NCBI GenBank assembly: GCA_038757945.1
Contig: JBCDGJ010000060.1
Span: 1 to 27,574, forward strand
Direction of reading: 5' to 3'
DNA length: 27,574 nucleotides
Source of the DNA: CALHVX01 sp038757945
GTDB taxonomy: Bacteria > Pseudomonadota > Gammaproteobacteria > Pseudomonadales > Azotimanducaceae
Part shown: positions 1-8,320 of the stretch, one piece after another
Position numbering within the stretch: the first letter of the stretch is position 1
Layout of the letters: every line of letters starts with the position of its first letter
Made by a program: the position numbers and the translations under genes
The notes under the pieces: generated by a model
What the model saw: only the letters and a program-made list of their open reading frames with translations
The model's database searches: none
What the model was told of the DNA's origin: nothing

Positions 1-1476
1 CTCCGCGGTTACCACGGCAAACGCCGGGCGACCGGCCAGCGCTGCTCGCAGCCGCGCGCTGGCTCGGTCGACGGCGGCGGCCAGCACCGGCTGATCACAC
101 TCGAGCAGTTCCGTGCCCGGACGCACCCGGTGCCCATGGCTGCTGCTGAACCGGATCGCCTCGACATCGCGCCATTCAACGGTGCCCGCCAGCCGCGCGA
201 ACCGAAAGGAACGCTCGGCGAGCTGGGCTTCGAGCTCCCCGTCACCAGCCGCACTGGTAAAGCGATCGCTGTCGAGCGCACCGGTGAGCTCGGTCCGTTT
301 GCGCGCGTAGTGCACCAGCAGCCGATCACCGTCGGCGAAGTGGCCGTCGACCCGCAATCGCCCCTCACGCTCGGCGCCAAGATCGATCAGCAGCCCGTTC
401 AAGCGTGGTCGCGGCGCTGGCGAGCGTGACTCCGGCACCAGGTACTCGAGGGTATCCAGCGTCAACAGCTCCGTCGTCGACCGGGGCGGGCGATCGGTGT
501 CGTACTGCGGTTCGGCGACCAGCGGCACCGGCTGCAGAGCAGCGCTCACCGGCACCGCCGGTTCCCAGTTGATCGGCACCTCCGGTACCGACCAGTTCGG
601 ATTCCAGCGCCGCAGATCGATCGCCTCACCGAGGACCGGATCGCTTTCGACGATCGGCGTCCGGTACAGCAGCCAGCGGTCATCAGAAACAATACGCTGG
701 TGCCTGCCGGCGCCGTCCCGCCATTCGAGCTGCAGCAGCAGCTCCGGCGCGGTGCCGAAGCCTTCGCGGGCGGCAGGCTGCAGATAGTTGCCGCAGTAAG
801 CGCCGTCACCAAGCAGCACACCCAGGCGGTTGGCGCCTGGCAGCAGGTGCCGGGTGACATCGAGCGTGCGGTACCTGCGGCGCTCGCCGGGATCACCGGC
901 TTCGGCATCCCCCACCGCCGCATCAACCGTGCGGCCGTTGAGCTGGATGACCGCCCGCCCCAGCACGGCGACATACAGCCGCGCCTCGAGGGGGAGCTCA
1001 TCAATGCTGAAGTCCCGCAGCAGTGCGGCCACCGGCCCACCATCGGTCGCGCTGCCCTGCCAGGGCACGGACAGCCAGTGGCCGCGCCAGTCGGCGTTGG
1101 ACAACAGTCCCACTTCGAAGCAGGCGGGCTCGGCAAAGCCGGAGCTCAGACCATCGCTGTCGAAGCTGCGCACGGTCCACCAGACCCGCTGCCGCGACAC
1201 CAGGGGCACACCCGCGTAGCTGACGATCAGCCCGCGCGAGCTGCCTGCGACAATCCCGCTGTCCCAGAGATCCGGCGCCGGTGCTGACGCAACCGGGACC
1301 AGCCGGGCACGGTCTGATGCAACCAGAATCTGCCAGGCACTTTCGACCTCGGCTGTCCGGGTATCCATGGACTGCCAGCTGAATCCGGGGCGCGCGGTGC
1401 CGATCCCGAGCGGCTGCGGTCGCAGCTCGCAGCGCAGCTCACCTGGCGTGCCGGACAGTTCGATCTGGCTCTGCAT
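1..1476 (-). CDS. Alpha-L-rhamnosidase (GH78), N-terminal part, runs off left edge
   Basis: The visible 492 residues match the N-terminal architecture of bacterial alpha-L-rhamnosidases, which remove terminal rhamnose from glycosides. A fibronectin-like domain fills about residues 1-125, with ARPGFSWQ near residue 30 and LVSRQRVWWTVRSFDSDG near residue 100. It is followed by the rhamnosidase N-domain, with VIQLNGRTVD near 176 and the hallmark NRLGVLLGDGAYCGNYLQP near 218. The beta domain begins near residue 360 (LIDLGAEREGRLRVDG). The catalytic (alpha/alpha)6 barrel with its acidic residues lies outside the window, so activity cannot be judged. The start is ATG at 1476, with a weak GAGG upstream; the frame stays open to about 1666, so an upstream GTG/TTG start is possible. 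No signal peptide is visible, which suggests a cytoplasmic enzyme acting on imported glycosides. Confidence 0.88.
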   Translation of the reverse strand, partial: MQSQIELSGTPGELRCELRPQPLGIGTARPGFSWQSMDTRTAEVESAWQILVASDRARLVPVASAPAPDLWDSGIVAGSSRGLIVSYAGVPLVSRQRVWWTVRSFDSDGLSSGFAEPACFEVGLLSNADWRGHWLSVPWQGSATDGGPVAALLRDFSIDELPLEARLYVAVLGRAVIQLNGRTVDAAVGDAEAGDPGERRRYRTLDVTRHLLPGANRLGVLLGDGAYCGNYLQPAAREGFGTAPELLLQLEWRDGAGRHQRIVSDDRWLLYRTPIVESDPVLGEAIDLRRWNPNWSVPEVPINWEPAVPVSAALQPVPLVAEPQYDTDRPPRSTTELLTLDTLEYLVPESRSPAPRPRLNGLLIDLGAEREGRLRVDGHFADGDRLLVHYARKRTELTGALDSDRFTSAAGDGELEAQLAERSFRFARLAGTVEWRDVEAIRFSSSHGHRVRPGTELLECDQPVLAAAVDRASARLRAALAGRPAFAVVTAE

Positions 1477-1612
1477 CAGGTCTCGAGCCTCGCGCAGTCC
1501 GGCCGGGCAGCACAGCGAAGCGCGCGAGGGCTGGCCGCATGCCACCAAAACTGTCGCAAATGGCCATACCAAAGCACGTCCAGAAGGTCCTTTTGTCGAA
1601 CAATGCTCAAAA

Positions 1613-1670
1613 AGTGTTACCGATTTGGTTACCAGGGGTTGCAATTAGTGTTACCCAAGGTAACATCACT
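1613..1670. promoter_or_regulatory. Cluster of GTTACC half-sites, operator-like
   Basis: Four copies of GTTACC or its complement lie within 50 bases upstream of the rhamnosidase: 1616-1621, 1628-1633, 1650-1655 and 1659-1664. The last two form a perfect inverted repeat around CAA. The longer unit AGTGTTACC is directly repeated at 1613 and 1647, 34 bp apart or about three helical turns. This looks like a binding region for a dimeric or tetrameric repressor, for example of the LacI type common for sugar-utilisation genes. No regulator gene is visible in the window, so the family assignment is inference. Confidence 0.4.
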
Positions 1671-1711
1671 TTCGTAGCTGAGGAGCTGGCCCCACCGGCT
1701 CCCACGCTTTT

Positions 1712-2401
1712 TCAGAGGAGTGCCCGAACTCCCCTCCCCTCCCTTCCCTCGGGCACTCCTCGATCCTTTCCTGGATCGAGACGCACCCCAACAGCCGCTT
1801 CGACAGCCTCGTGGCCCGCCCACGTGCAGTACCGTCGCAAGCCACTGTCTTCAACCCGCAGTGGTCCGAAACAGCGTCGGCAGCGGTCCATGGGAAAACC
1901 AGCGCCATCAACCCGCTGCCCCAGCAACCGGTCGCGCTGTCGGGCGACGCTCAACAGCCGCCGCACGCAGCAGTCAACGCTGCGCAGCACCGCGGGCTCA
2001 TCCGCCCAGATACGCCATCGCAGCACGCTGGCCACCCGGCCGCCCGGTGGCGTTGAGGTGGGCTCCGTCTCGATGGTCTGAACCTCGCCAGGTTGGGCCT
2101 CACCAGGCTGGGCCTCAGACCCGTGCGGGAACTCCCGCTGCCAGCTGAACTCAACCCGTGCCAGCGTCCCAAGCTCGAGCGTGGCCCGACCCTGCTGACG
2201 GTCCAGAGTAAGAGCAGCCGGAACGTCGCCGCGACGCCGCAGACGCAGCCGGCCGCGCCAGCCCGCAGCAGCCCAGCACTCGACATCGAACCCCTGGACC
2301 CAGGTACTGAGCACCCAGGGAATCCGTTCCCAGGCCAGCAATCCTTCCATGAGCGTTACACCGCCAGCCTTCAGCCAGCGCTGCTGCTCGATGACCCCCA
2401 C
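1712..2401 (-). pseudogene. N-terminal fragment of a large ABC exporter (PH-like domain plus partial zinc ribbon), probable remnant
   Basis: This 229-codon ORF starts with GTG 14 bases after the ileS stop; an internal ATG at 2350 is an alternative. Residues ~20-165 resemble the PH-like N-terminal domain found in front of some bacterial ABC exporters. This includes a strand pair around RLRLRRRGDVPAALTLD and the helix AVLRSVDCCVRRLLSVARQ. A CxxCxGPL zinc-ribbon knuckle follows near residue 180. In that family a second knuckle, the membrane domain and the ATPase come next. Here the second knuckle is imperfect (YCTWAGH), and the frame then runs into the G-rich hairpin and stops. No transmembrane or Walker sequence is found downstream. 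A proline-rich repeat (GEAQPGEAQPGE) interrupts the domain. The family match is from memory and is only moderately secure; it could instead be a small free-standing protein. Confidence 0.4.
1715..1780. repeat. Two overlapping inverted repeats; one loop is G-rich on the minus strand
   Basis: A perfect 13-bp inverted repeat pairs 1715-1727 with 1749-1761. Its 21-nt loop reads, on the minus strand, as four short-spaced G runs (GGGAAGGGAGGGGAGGGG), a canonical quadruplex pattern. A second perfect 8-bp inverted repeat (CTCGATCC, 1759-1766, with GGATCGAG, 1773-1780) shares three bases with the first, so the two hairpins compete. There is no downstream U tract on either strand, so it is not a textbook intrinsic terminator. 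It sits at the 3' end of the ORF at 1712-2401. Confidence 0.6.
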
Positions 2402-2414
2402 CCCCGGAGCGCCG

Positions 2415-5400
2415 TCAGGCCGCCACCGCCCGCAAACGGAACAGCAGCGCTTTCCCGTCTACCTCGGCGGTGTGCGTATCGAGCCCGGCTGCCGCATCGT
2501 CGAAGGCAAAGTGCAGGTCGACGGCCAGCACCTCGTGCTTCAGATGCTCGCCGTGCGTCCGCGCCGCGGACAGCAGCTCGGCATCGCCATCAAGCCACAG
2601 CTCGATGCGATCGCTGACATGCAGGCCGACGTCCTTGCGGGTTCGCTGGACACGGTTATTAATCTCACGGCCGTACCCTTCGGCAATCAGCTCGGCGTCC
2701 AGCTCGATATCGAGCACGACGGCAACCTGGCGGTTGGACACCGCATCGCTGCCTTCCACCGCCTGCTGCTGCACCTCAATTTCTGCGGCGCTGAAGCGCT
2801 CGCCGTCAAGCTCCACGGTACCGTCGTTGAGTAGCGCGTCGATCTCCGCAGCAGTCAACGCGTTGATGCGCTGCTGAAATGCCTTCATGCGCTTCCCGAG
2901 CCGCCTGCCAAGCAGCTTGAAGTTCGGCTTCGCCACCACCTTCAGGTACTTGCCTTCGTCGGCGTCGTAGCGCACCTCGTGTACGTTCAGCTCCGTTTTC
3001 AGGTAGGGCTCCAGCAGCTTCAGCTCTTCGAGCAGGCTGGCGTCACGATGCACGACGGTCAGGCTGCGCAGCGGGGTGCGTAGATTGATCCGCACTTCTT
3101 CACGGCGCTGCCGGCCGAGCAGGATGACCTGCTGCATGAGGGTGACCGCGGCTTCGAGCTCGGTATCGACCAGCGCATCGTCTGCCTCCGGGTAATCGCA
3201 GAGATGCACCGATACCGGGCTCGGCTGACGGCCGCCGAGGCACGACAGCTGCTGGTACAGGTAATCGGAAAGAAACGGCGCGAATGGTGCCATGACCGCA
3301 GCGAGCTCGAGCAGCGTGTCGTACAGCGCGCTGAATGCCGCAATCTTGTCAGCGTCGATCTCTTCGCCCCAGAAGCGCGAGCGATTGAGGCGGATGTACC
3401 AGTTCGTCAGATCCTCGATGAACTCGAACAGGGCCGGCACCACATTGTAGAGCCGATACGCTTCCATTTCCCTGGCGACCCGACCTTTCAGCGTCTGCAG
3501 CCGCGACAGCAGCCAGCGGTCCAGCACGTTGTCGCCGCGGTGCATTCCCTTGTCCGGCGACCAGGCATCAACCTCGGCGTAGGTTGTAAGAAAGCTGAAG
3601 GCGTTGTACCAGGGCAGCAGCGCACGGCGGGTCATGTCCCGAACCCCGGCGTCGGTGAAGCGCTGCTCTTCGGCTTTCACGAGCCCCGAGTTGATCAGAT
3701 AGAGGCGCAGCGCGTCCGCCCCGTAAGCTTCCATGAGCTCATCGGGCGGGGTGTAGTTGCGCAGCCGCTTCGACATTTTCTTGCCGTCTTCGGCGAGCAC
3801 CATGCCGTTCACGATGACGTTGCGGAACGCCGGGCGGTCGTAGAGCGCGGCCGCAAGCACGGTCAGGGTGTAGAACCAGCCGCGGGTCTGGTCGAGCCCT
3901 TCGGCAATAAATTCCGCTGGAAACCCGGCGTCGAAGACCTTCTGGTTTTCGAACGGGTAGTGCAGCTGCGCGTAGGGCATGGAGCCAGACTCGAACCAGC
4001 AGTCCAGCACCTCGGGTACGCGCCGGTAGACGCCGTCCTCCCCCTCGAGCTCGAAGGTCAGCGGATCGACGAACTCGCGGTGCAGATCGTCGACGCGGGT
4101 GCCGGTGAGCGCTTCGAGCTCCTCGATCGAGCCAACGCAGTGCACGTTTCCGGTGACATCGTTGCGCCACAACGGCAGGGGCGTGCCCCAGACCCGGTTT
4201 CGCGAGATCGCCCAGTCCTGCGCCCCTTCGAGCCAGTTACCAAAACGACCCTCTTTGATGTGCCCGGGAACCCACCGCACCTGGGCGTTGGTCGCGAGCA
4301 GCTGCTCACGGATCCGCGTCACCGCAACGTACCAGGACGGAATGGCGCGGTAGATGAGCGGCGTGTCCGAGCGGTAGCAGTAGGGATAACTGTGATCGAT
4401 CACGTCCTGTCGATACAGGGCGCCCTGATCCTTCAGCCAGCGGATGATGTTGCGATCGGCGTCTTTGACGTGCTGACCGGCGAAATCGCTCACCAGCTCG
4501 GTAAAGATCCCGTTCATATCTACAGGACAGGCGAAGGCGTCGATCCCCGCGGCCTGAAACGCCTGGTAGTCGTCTTCACCAAAGGCCGGCGCCTGATGCA
4601 CCAGCCCGGTGCCGCTCTCGGTAGTGACGTAATCACCGCCAATGACCTGAAAAGCGCCAGCGCTCGTCTGATCGGCAAAATAGGGGAACAGGGGTTCATA
4701 GCGCCGGCCGAGGAGCGCCGACCCTTTCATCTCCGCCAGCACCTCGAAGTCGCTGCCGTACGCCTCGAGCCGCGCGCGCGCAAGGTACAGCACAGTACTG
4801 GTTGCCGGATCCCGCACCCGCACATAATCGATGTCCGGATTGACACACACCGCCAGATTGGACGGCAGGGTCCAGGGCGTCGTCGTCCAGACCGCAAGAT
4901 GGGCCTCTTCGTCCGCAAGCTTCAGCAGCACCGTGATCGCCGGGTCCTGGACCTGCTGGTAGTTGGAGTTGGCCTCGAAGTTCGACAAGGGGGTGCCGAG
5001 CGCCGTCGACAGCGGCATGACTTTGAAGCCCTCGTAGACCAGCCCCTGATCGAAGAGCTGCTTGACCACCCACCAGACGGACTCCATGTACCAGGGGTCC
5101 ATGGTCTTGTAGTCATTGTCGAAATCCACCCACCGACCGAGGCGGGTGATGGTGTGGCGCCACTCTTTGACGAACCGCTGTACGATCGAACGACACTGGT
5201 CGCTGTAGCCGGCGACGCCGTACTTGGCGACAGCTTCCTGGGCGGACATGCCGAGCTGCTTATCGATCTCATATTCGATCGGCAGCCCATGGCAGTCCCA
5301 GCCGAAACGGCGTGCGACGTAGCGCCCCTTCATGGTCCAGTAGCGCGGGACCACATCCTTGATCGTGCTGGCCACGATGTGACCATGGTGCGGCAGCCCC

Positions 5401-5591
5401 GTCGCGAACGGCGGGCCGTCGTAGAAGATGAAGGGCTTCTTCGTATGCGTATTGCGCAACGACTGCTGAAAGACATCCTCGCGCTCCCAGAACGCGAGCA
5501 TGTCGTGCTCCATCGCAACGAACGAAAAGGGGCCGCTCCCGCGCCCGTCGGGAGCCGCGGCCTCGCTGGTCGGCTCTGCTGTATCAGCCAT
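2415..5591 (-). CDS. ileS: Isoleucyl-tRNA synthetase, long eukaryote-like (type 2) form
   Basis: The enzyme charges tRNA-Ile with isoleucine in the cytoplasm. With the ATG at 5591 it is 1058 aa, clearly longer than the ~940 aa of the common bacterial form. The HIGH motif is HHGH at residues 68-71 within GPPFATGLPHHGHIVAST, and the KMSKS loop is KMSKR at 605-609. The editing domain contains TTTPWTLPSNLAV and the GTGLVHQAPAFGEDDY segment. The last ~250 residues (NVHEVRYDADEGKYLKVVAKPNFKLLG and following) match the C-terminal region typical of type 2 IleRS, and there is no terminal Cys4 zinc finger. The longer frame opening at 5780 is rejected because it would run through the divergent promoter region and add low-quality sequence. 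GGTGA lies about 10 bases before the chosen ATG. Type 2 IleRS enzymes are usually poorly inhibited by mupirocin. Confidence 0.96.
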   Translation of the reverse strand: MADTAEPTSEAAAPDGRGSGPFSFVAMEHDMLAFWEREDVFQQSLRNTHTKKPFIFYDGPPFATGLPHHGHIVASTIKDVVPRYWTMKGRYVARRFGWDCHGLPIEYEIDKQLGMSAQEAVAKYGVAGYSDQCRSIVQRFVKEWRHTITRLGRWVDFDNDYKTMDPWYMESVWWVVKQLFDQGLVYEGFKVMPLSTALGTPLSNFEANSNYQQVQDPAITVLLKLADEEAHLAVWTTTPWTLPSNLAVCVNPDIDYVRVRDPATSTVLYLARARLEAYGSDFEVLAEMKGSALLGRRYEPLFPYFADQTSAGAFQVIGGDYVTTESGTGLVHQAPAFGEDDYQAFQAAGIDAFACPVDMNGIFTELVSDFAGQHVKDADRNIIRWLKDQGALYRQDVIDHSYPYCYRSDTPLIYRAIPSWYVAVTRIREQLLATNAQVRWVPGHIKEGRFGNWLEGAQDWAISRNRVWGTPLPLWRNDVTGNVHCVGSIEELEALTGTRVDDLHREFVDPLTFELEGEDGVYRRVPEVLDCWFESGSMPYAQLHYPFENQKVFDAGFPAEFIAEGLDQTRGWFYTLTVLAAALYDRPAFRNVIVNGMVLAEDGKKMSKRLRNYTPPDELMEAYGADALRLYLINSGLVKAEEQRFTDAGVRDMTRRALLPWYNAFSFLTTYAEVDAWSPDKGMHRGDNVLDRWLLSRLQTLKGRVAREMEAYRLYNVVPALFEFIEDLTNWYIRLNRSRFWGEEIDADKIAAFSALYDTLLELAAVMAPFAPFLSDYLYQQLSCLGGRQPSPVSVHLCDYPEADDALVDTELEAAVTLMQQVILLGRQRREEVRINLRTPLRSLTVVHRDASLLEELKLLEPYLKTELNVHEVRYDADEGKYLKVVAKPNFKLLGRRLGKRMKAFQQRINALTAAEIDALLNDGTVELDGERFSAAEIEVQQQAVEGSDAVSNRQVAVVLDIELDAELIAEGYGREINNRVQRTRKDVGLHVSDRIELWLDGDAELLSAARTHGEHLKHEVLAVDLHFAFDDAAAGLDTHTAEVDGKALLFRLRAVAA

Positions 5592-5609
5592 GGATCGTTT
5601 CACCGGATT

Positions 5610-5648
5610 AATCGGCCGATTGTACGTGACCGGATCGCTTCCTAAAAT
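5610..5648. promoter_or_regulatory. Divergent promoter region with 12-bp palindrome (ileS / LLM oxidoreductase)
   Basis: The plus strand has TTGTAC (5620-5625), a 17-base spacer and TAAAAT (5643-5648), about 35 bases before the oxidoreductase start. The minus strand carries TACAAT (5624-5619) as a possible -10 for ileS, so the two promoters overlap. The perfect palindrome AATCGGCCGATT (5610-5621) touches both elements and could be an operator. No T-box-like leader was noticed, and the ileS leader is short. Confidence 0.45.
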
Positions 5649-5683
5649 GCGCCGCGACGGGGAACCACTATGGGGAGCAAGCC

Positions 5684-6556
5684 ATGCAATTCGGCGCCGT
5701 ACTGCCGCACAACGAGATCGGGGACGACCCCCAGGCGATGAAGGCCTGGGCCCGGGGCGTCGAGGATCTGGGAGCAACACACATTCTGATCTACGATCAC
5801 GTGCTGGGCGCCGATCCCGATCGGCCGGGCGGCTGGAACCCGAACAGCTACGATAAGGACGTCGCCTTCCACGAGCCGCTGACGACGTTCGCCTTCATGG
5901 CCGCGGTCACCGAGCGGGTTGAGCTCATGAGCACCGTCCTGATCCTGCCCCAGCGGCAGACCGCACTGGTCGCAAAACAGGCCGCGCAGGTCGCCCTGCT
6001 CTCCGGCAACCGCTTCAAGCTTGGCGTCGGCATCGGCTGGAACACGGTCGAGTACGAGGCCCTGAACGAGAATTTCAGGAACCGCGGCAAGCGCCAGGAC
6101 GAACAGGTCCGGCTGCTGCGCAAACTCTGGGAATCCGACAGCCTCGACTTCACCGGGGATTTTCACCGCGTCGACCGGGCCAGCATCAACCCACGCCCGA
6201 CCGCGCCCATTCCGGTCTGGTTCGGCGGCTCGGCGCCCGCCGCGCTCAAGCGCTGTGCCGAGCTCGGGGATGGCTGGATCCCGCTCATGGGGGCCAACGA
6301 CAAGGCCCGTGCCTGCGTCGAGGCGCTGCACGAGCACCGCGCAGCCTGCGGGCGCAGCGACACCCCCTTCGGCATCCAGGCACAGGCCCAGTACCGCGGC
6401 GGCACACCGGAGCGCTGGGCGGGCCATGCGCGCAAGTGGCAGGACCTCGGCTGCACGCACATTGCCATTGCCACCCACAATGCCGGGCCAGCAACGGTCG
6501 ACGACCATCTGGCGCGGGTCCAGGAATACCTCGACGTGGTGCGGGACGCGACCTGA
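5684..6556 (+). CDS. LLM-class (luciferase-like) flavin/F420-dependent oxidoreductase
   Basis: This is a 290-residue luciferase-like TIM-barrel oxidoreductase of the bacterial LLM family, whose members use reduced FMN or F420 to oxidise or reduce varied small substrates. Family landmarks are MQFGAVLPHNEIGDDP at the start, LGATHILIYDHVLGAD near residue 30, ERVELMSTVLILPQR near 80, GNRFKLGVGIGWNTVEYEAL near 108 and PIPVWFGGSAPAALKRCAELGDGW near 175. The length is normal for the TIGR03619-like group. GGGGAGC (5671-5677) is a good ribosome site before ATG 5684. The substrate cannot be read from sequence or context: neighbours are ileS and a DUF6316-like gene. FMN is more likely than F420 if the host is a gammaproteobacterium. 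Confidence 0.85.
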   Translation: MQFGAVLPHNEIGDDPQAMKAWARGVEDLGATHILIYDHVLGADPDRPGGWNPNSYDKDVAFHEPLTTFAFMAAVTERVELMSTVLILPQRQTALVAKQAAQVALLSGNRFKLGVGIGWNTVEYEALNENFRNRGKRQDEQVRLLRKLWESDSLDFTGDFHRVDRASINPRPTAPIPVWFGGSAPAALKRCAELGDGWIPLMGANDKARACVEALHEHRAACGRSDTPFGIQAQAQYRGGTPERWAGHARKWQDLGCTHIAIATHNAGPATVDDHLARVQEYLDVVRDAT

Positions 6557-6615
6557 TACAGGTGCTGATTAGGCTGTGGTTGGCCGGTTGACCCGGCACG
6601 CCGAGCCAGGCGGGC

Positions 6616-6649
6616 GCGGGGTCAGGCACCCCGCTGAGAAGAGTCTCAG
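6616..6649. terminator. Tandem stem-loops between convergent genes
   Basis: GCGGGGT (6616-6622) pairs perfectly with ACCCCGC (6628-6634) around a 5-base loop. CTGAGA (6634-6639) pairs with TCTCAG (6644-6649) around AGAG. They fill the gap between the convergent oxidoreductase and the DUF6316-like gene and include the latter's stop codon. Neither is followed by a T run, so a transcript-end or RNA-stability role is likely but not proven. Confidence 0.35.
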
Positions 6650-6930
6650 TTGCCCAGGGTCGCCTTGCTGAAGTTTGGGGTCAGCGGCCGCCCCATAGCG
6701 TAGGAGTCGAGCACGAACTCGCGGATGACGGACAGCGCCTGCTCCCGTTGCTCCGAGCTGCGCAGCAGCTCCTTGAGCATGCCCGCTTCAATCTCGGCTT
6801 CGAACTGTGACGGATAAGGGCCGACATCGACGCCTTCGCGCGTGTGGAAATACCACTCGTTCTCGCTCAGGAACACCCGCTCCGACCGGAACCAGGTGCG
6901 CTGTCGCTCGTTGCTGCGGACTGACAACAT
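6646..6930 (-). CDS. Small DUF6316-like protein
   Basis: This is a 94-residue protein of unknown function. Residues 14-40 carry the pattern FRSERVFLSENEWYFHTREG followed by VGPY, which resembles the conserved core of the DUF6316 family of small gammaproteobacterial proteins. The remainder is a charged, probably helical tail (FEAEIEAGMLKELL, then SEQREQALSVIREFVLDSY). It has no signal peptide, membrane helix or cysteine. The start is ATG 6930, with only a weak GAGT upstream; no better in-frame start exists. It is transcribed away from the MFS gene. The family assignment is by motif recognition only. Confidence 0.65.
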   Translation of the reverse strand: MLSVRSNERQRTWFRSERVFLSENEWYFHTREGVDVGPYPSQFEAEIEAGMLKELLRSSEQREQALSVIREFVLDSYAMGRPLTPNFSKATLGN

Positions 6931-7045
6931 ATCGCCGACTCATACTCAGACCCGAGTTAGTGTCCGGCCGCACAGCCAATTCTGTCTGTAACGTCGATGT
7001 AAAGTAATGTGAGATTCGAATCCAAAGCACTCACAGGTCCATTGC

Positions 7046-8320
7046 GTGACGAACACCGCTGCTGGCCGGGAACAACCTGCCGGATCGCCGCCCCGCGCTG
7101 ACTTCATCAGCTACCTGCTGTCGTCGAGCCTGTGGACCGCTGGCCTGACCCTGCAGACCTTTCTGTTCACTGCACTGCTGGTGGTCGTGCTGAATCGCCC
7201 GGCCGAGCAGACCGGTATCGCACGCATGCTCGCCGATCTGCCGCCGCTGCTGGTGCTGCTGCTCGGCGGGTGGCTCGGCGATCGCACGGACCAGCGGCGA
7301 ACGCTCTTGTGGATGCACGGACTGGTTGCGCTGCCGCCCCTCGCAATCCTTGCGGTCTGGCGTCTTGATGCCCTGTCCTACGTTTGGGTGATCACTTTCG
7401 GCACCGTCATGATGAGCCTGCAGGCCCTCAGTGATCCAACCCGGCAAGCCGTGTTGTCACGGGTTGCCGCGATCGACATCCAGCGTGCGGTGACGCTGCT
7501 GACGGTCACGACCTCCCTGATCGGCCTCGCCGGCCTGCTGGTTGGCTCGCAGCTCGAGCGCTGGGGACTCGGCACGGTGCTGATCATTCAATCCGCGCTG
7601 TTCGCGACCGGCGCGCTGGCCGTCCTGCGGCTGCCGCCGATGCCGCCGACAGCGGCAGCGCCCACGCCGCAGCAGGGCGCCAGGCGGTTGGCGCTGTTTG
7701 TCGACGGGTTCCGGGCCTGCTGGCAGAGCGCCATGATTCGCAACCTGATCAGCCTGAATTTCCTGTCCAGCCTCTTCAACGCCGGCGCCTACATCATCGC
7801 GGTACCCTACATCATCACCGACATCTACGGCGGCACCGCGCAAACGCTTGCTACGGCGATGCTGGTGTTTACGATCGGCAGCATCATTTCAAACATCATC
7901 CTGTTCCGGGTGATGCCCCTGCTGCGGCCGGGTCGACTGTTTCTGCTGATGCAGCTGACCCGGGTGGCGATTCTCGGTGCACTGCTGACGCAGCCGTCGC
8001 TACCCCTGTTCTACGCGCTGCTGGTCGCCTGGGGCCTGAACATGGGCGTCACGACCACGATGGTGCGGACCACGGTGCAGGAGCTCGCGCCAGCCCAGTC
8101 GCGTACCCAGATCCTGTCCGTCTTGTTGCTGAGCTTCATGGTGTCGTCGCCGATCAGCGCCATTCTGCTCGGCTTTCTCATTGCCGGTGCCGATCCGCTG
8201 CTGGCGCTGGCTCCGGCAGTCGCCATCTCCTTCGTCATATTCCTGCTCGGCACGAGCCGCACAGGGCTGTGGCGGTACGAGGCGCATAGTGCAAAAGCCT
8301 CGGCAAACGACCTTCAATGA
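7046..8320 (+). CDS. Major facilitator superfamily transporter (MFS_3/EntS-like)
   Basis: This is a 424-residue polytopic inner-membrane protein with about 12 hydrophobic segments. Between segments 2 and 3 is the MFS signature-like GGWLGDRTDQRRTLLWMHG, and LSDPTRQAVLSRVA is typical of MFS_3 exporters such as the EntS group. The start is GTG 7046, preceded by AGGT. It ends 6 bases before cobT, so it is probably co-transcribed with cobalamin genes; Pseudomonas cobalamin loci can also include an MFS gene. A role in moving a corrinoid, a lower-ligand base or a precursor is an inference from position only. Homologs also export siderophores and drugs, so the substrate is open. Confidence 0.8.
   Translation: MTNTAAGREQPAGSPPRADFISYLLSSSLWTAGLTLQTFLFTALLVVVLNRPAEQTGIARMLADLPPLLVLLLGGWLGDRTDQRRTLLWMHGLVALPPLAILAVWRLDALSYVWVITFGTVMMSLQALSDPTRQAVLSRVAAIDIQRAVTLLTVTTSLIGLAGLLVGSQLERWGLGTVLIIQSALFATGALAVLRLPPMPPTAAAPTPQQGARRLALFVDGFRACWQSAMIRNLISLNFLSSLFNAGAYIIAVPYIITDIYGGTAQTLATAMLVFTIGSIISNIILFRVMPLLRPGRLFLLMQLTRVAILGALLTQPSLPLFYALLVAWGLNMGVTTTMVRTTVQELAPAQSRTQILSVLLLSFMVSSPISAILLGFLIAGADPLLALAPAVAISFVIFLLGTSRTGLWRYEAHSAKASANDLQ

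Noticed and set aside
700..1287. Plus-strand open frame of 195 codons
   Set aside because: It lies opposite the rhamnosidase frame, which has clear GH78 motifs; the plus frame has no recognisable domain.
3204..5645. Very long plus-strand open frame (813 codons) opposite ileS
   Set aside because: Its composition is that of an antisense shadow (Val/Arg/His/Pro-rich with no domain), and the minus strand codes a full IleRS with all motifs.
7013..7022. GATTCGAATC, like a tRNA T-loop
   Set aside because: No acceptor, D or anticodon arm can be built around it; it is a simple 10-bp palindrome in the intergenic region.
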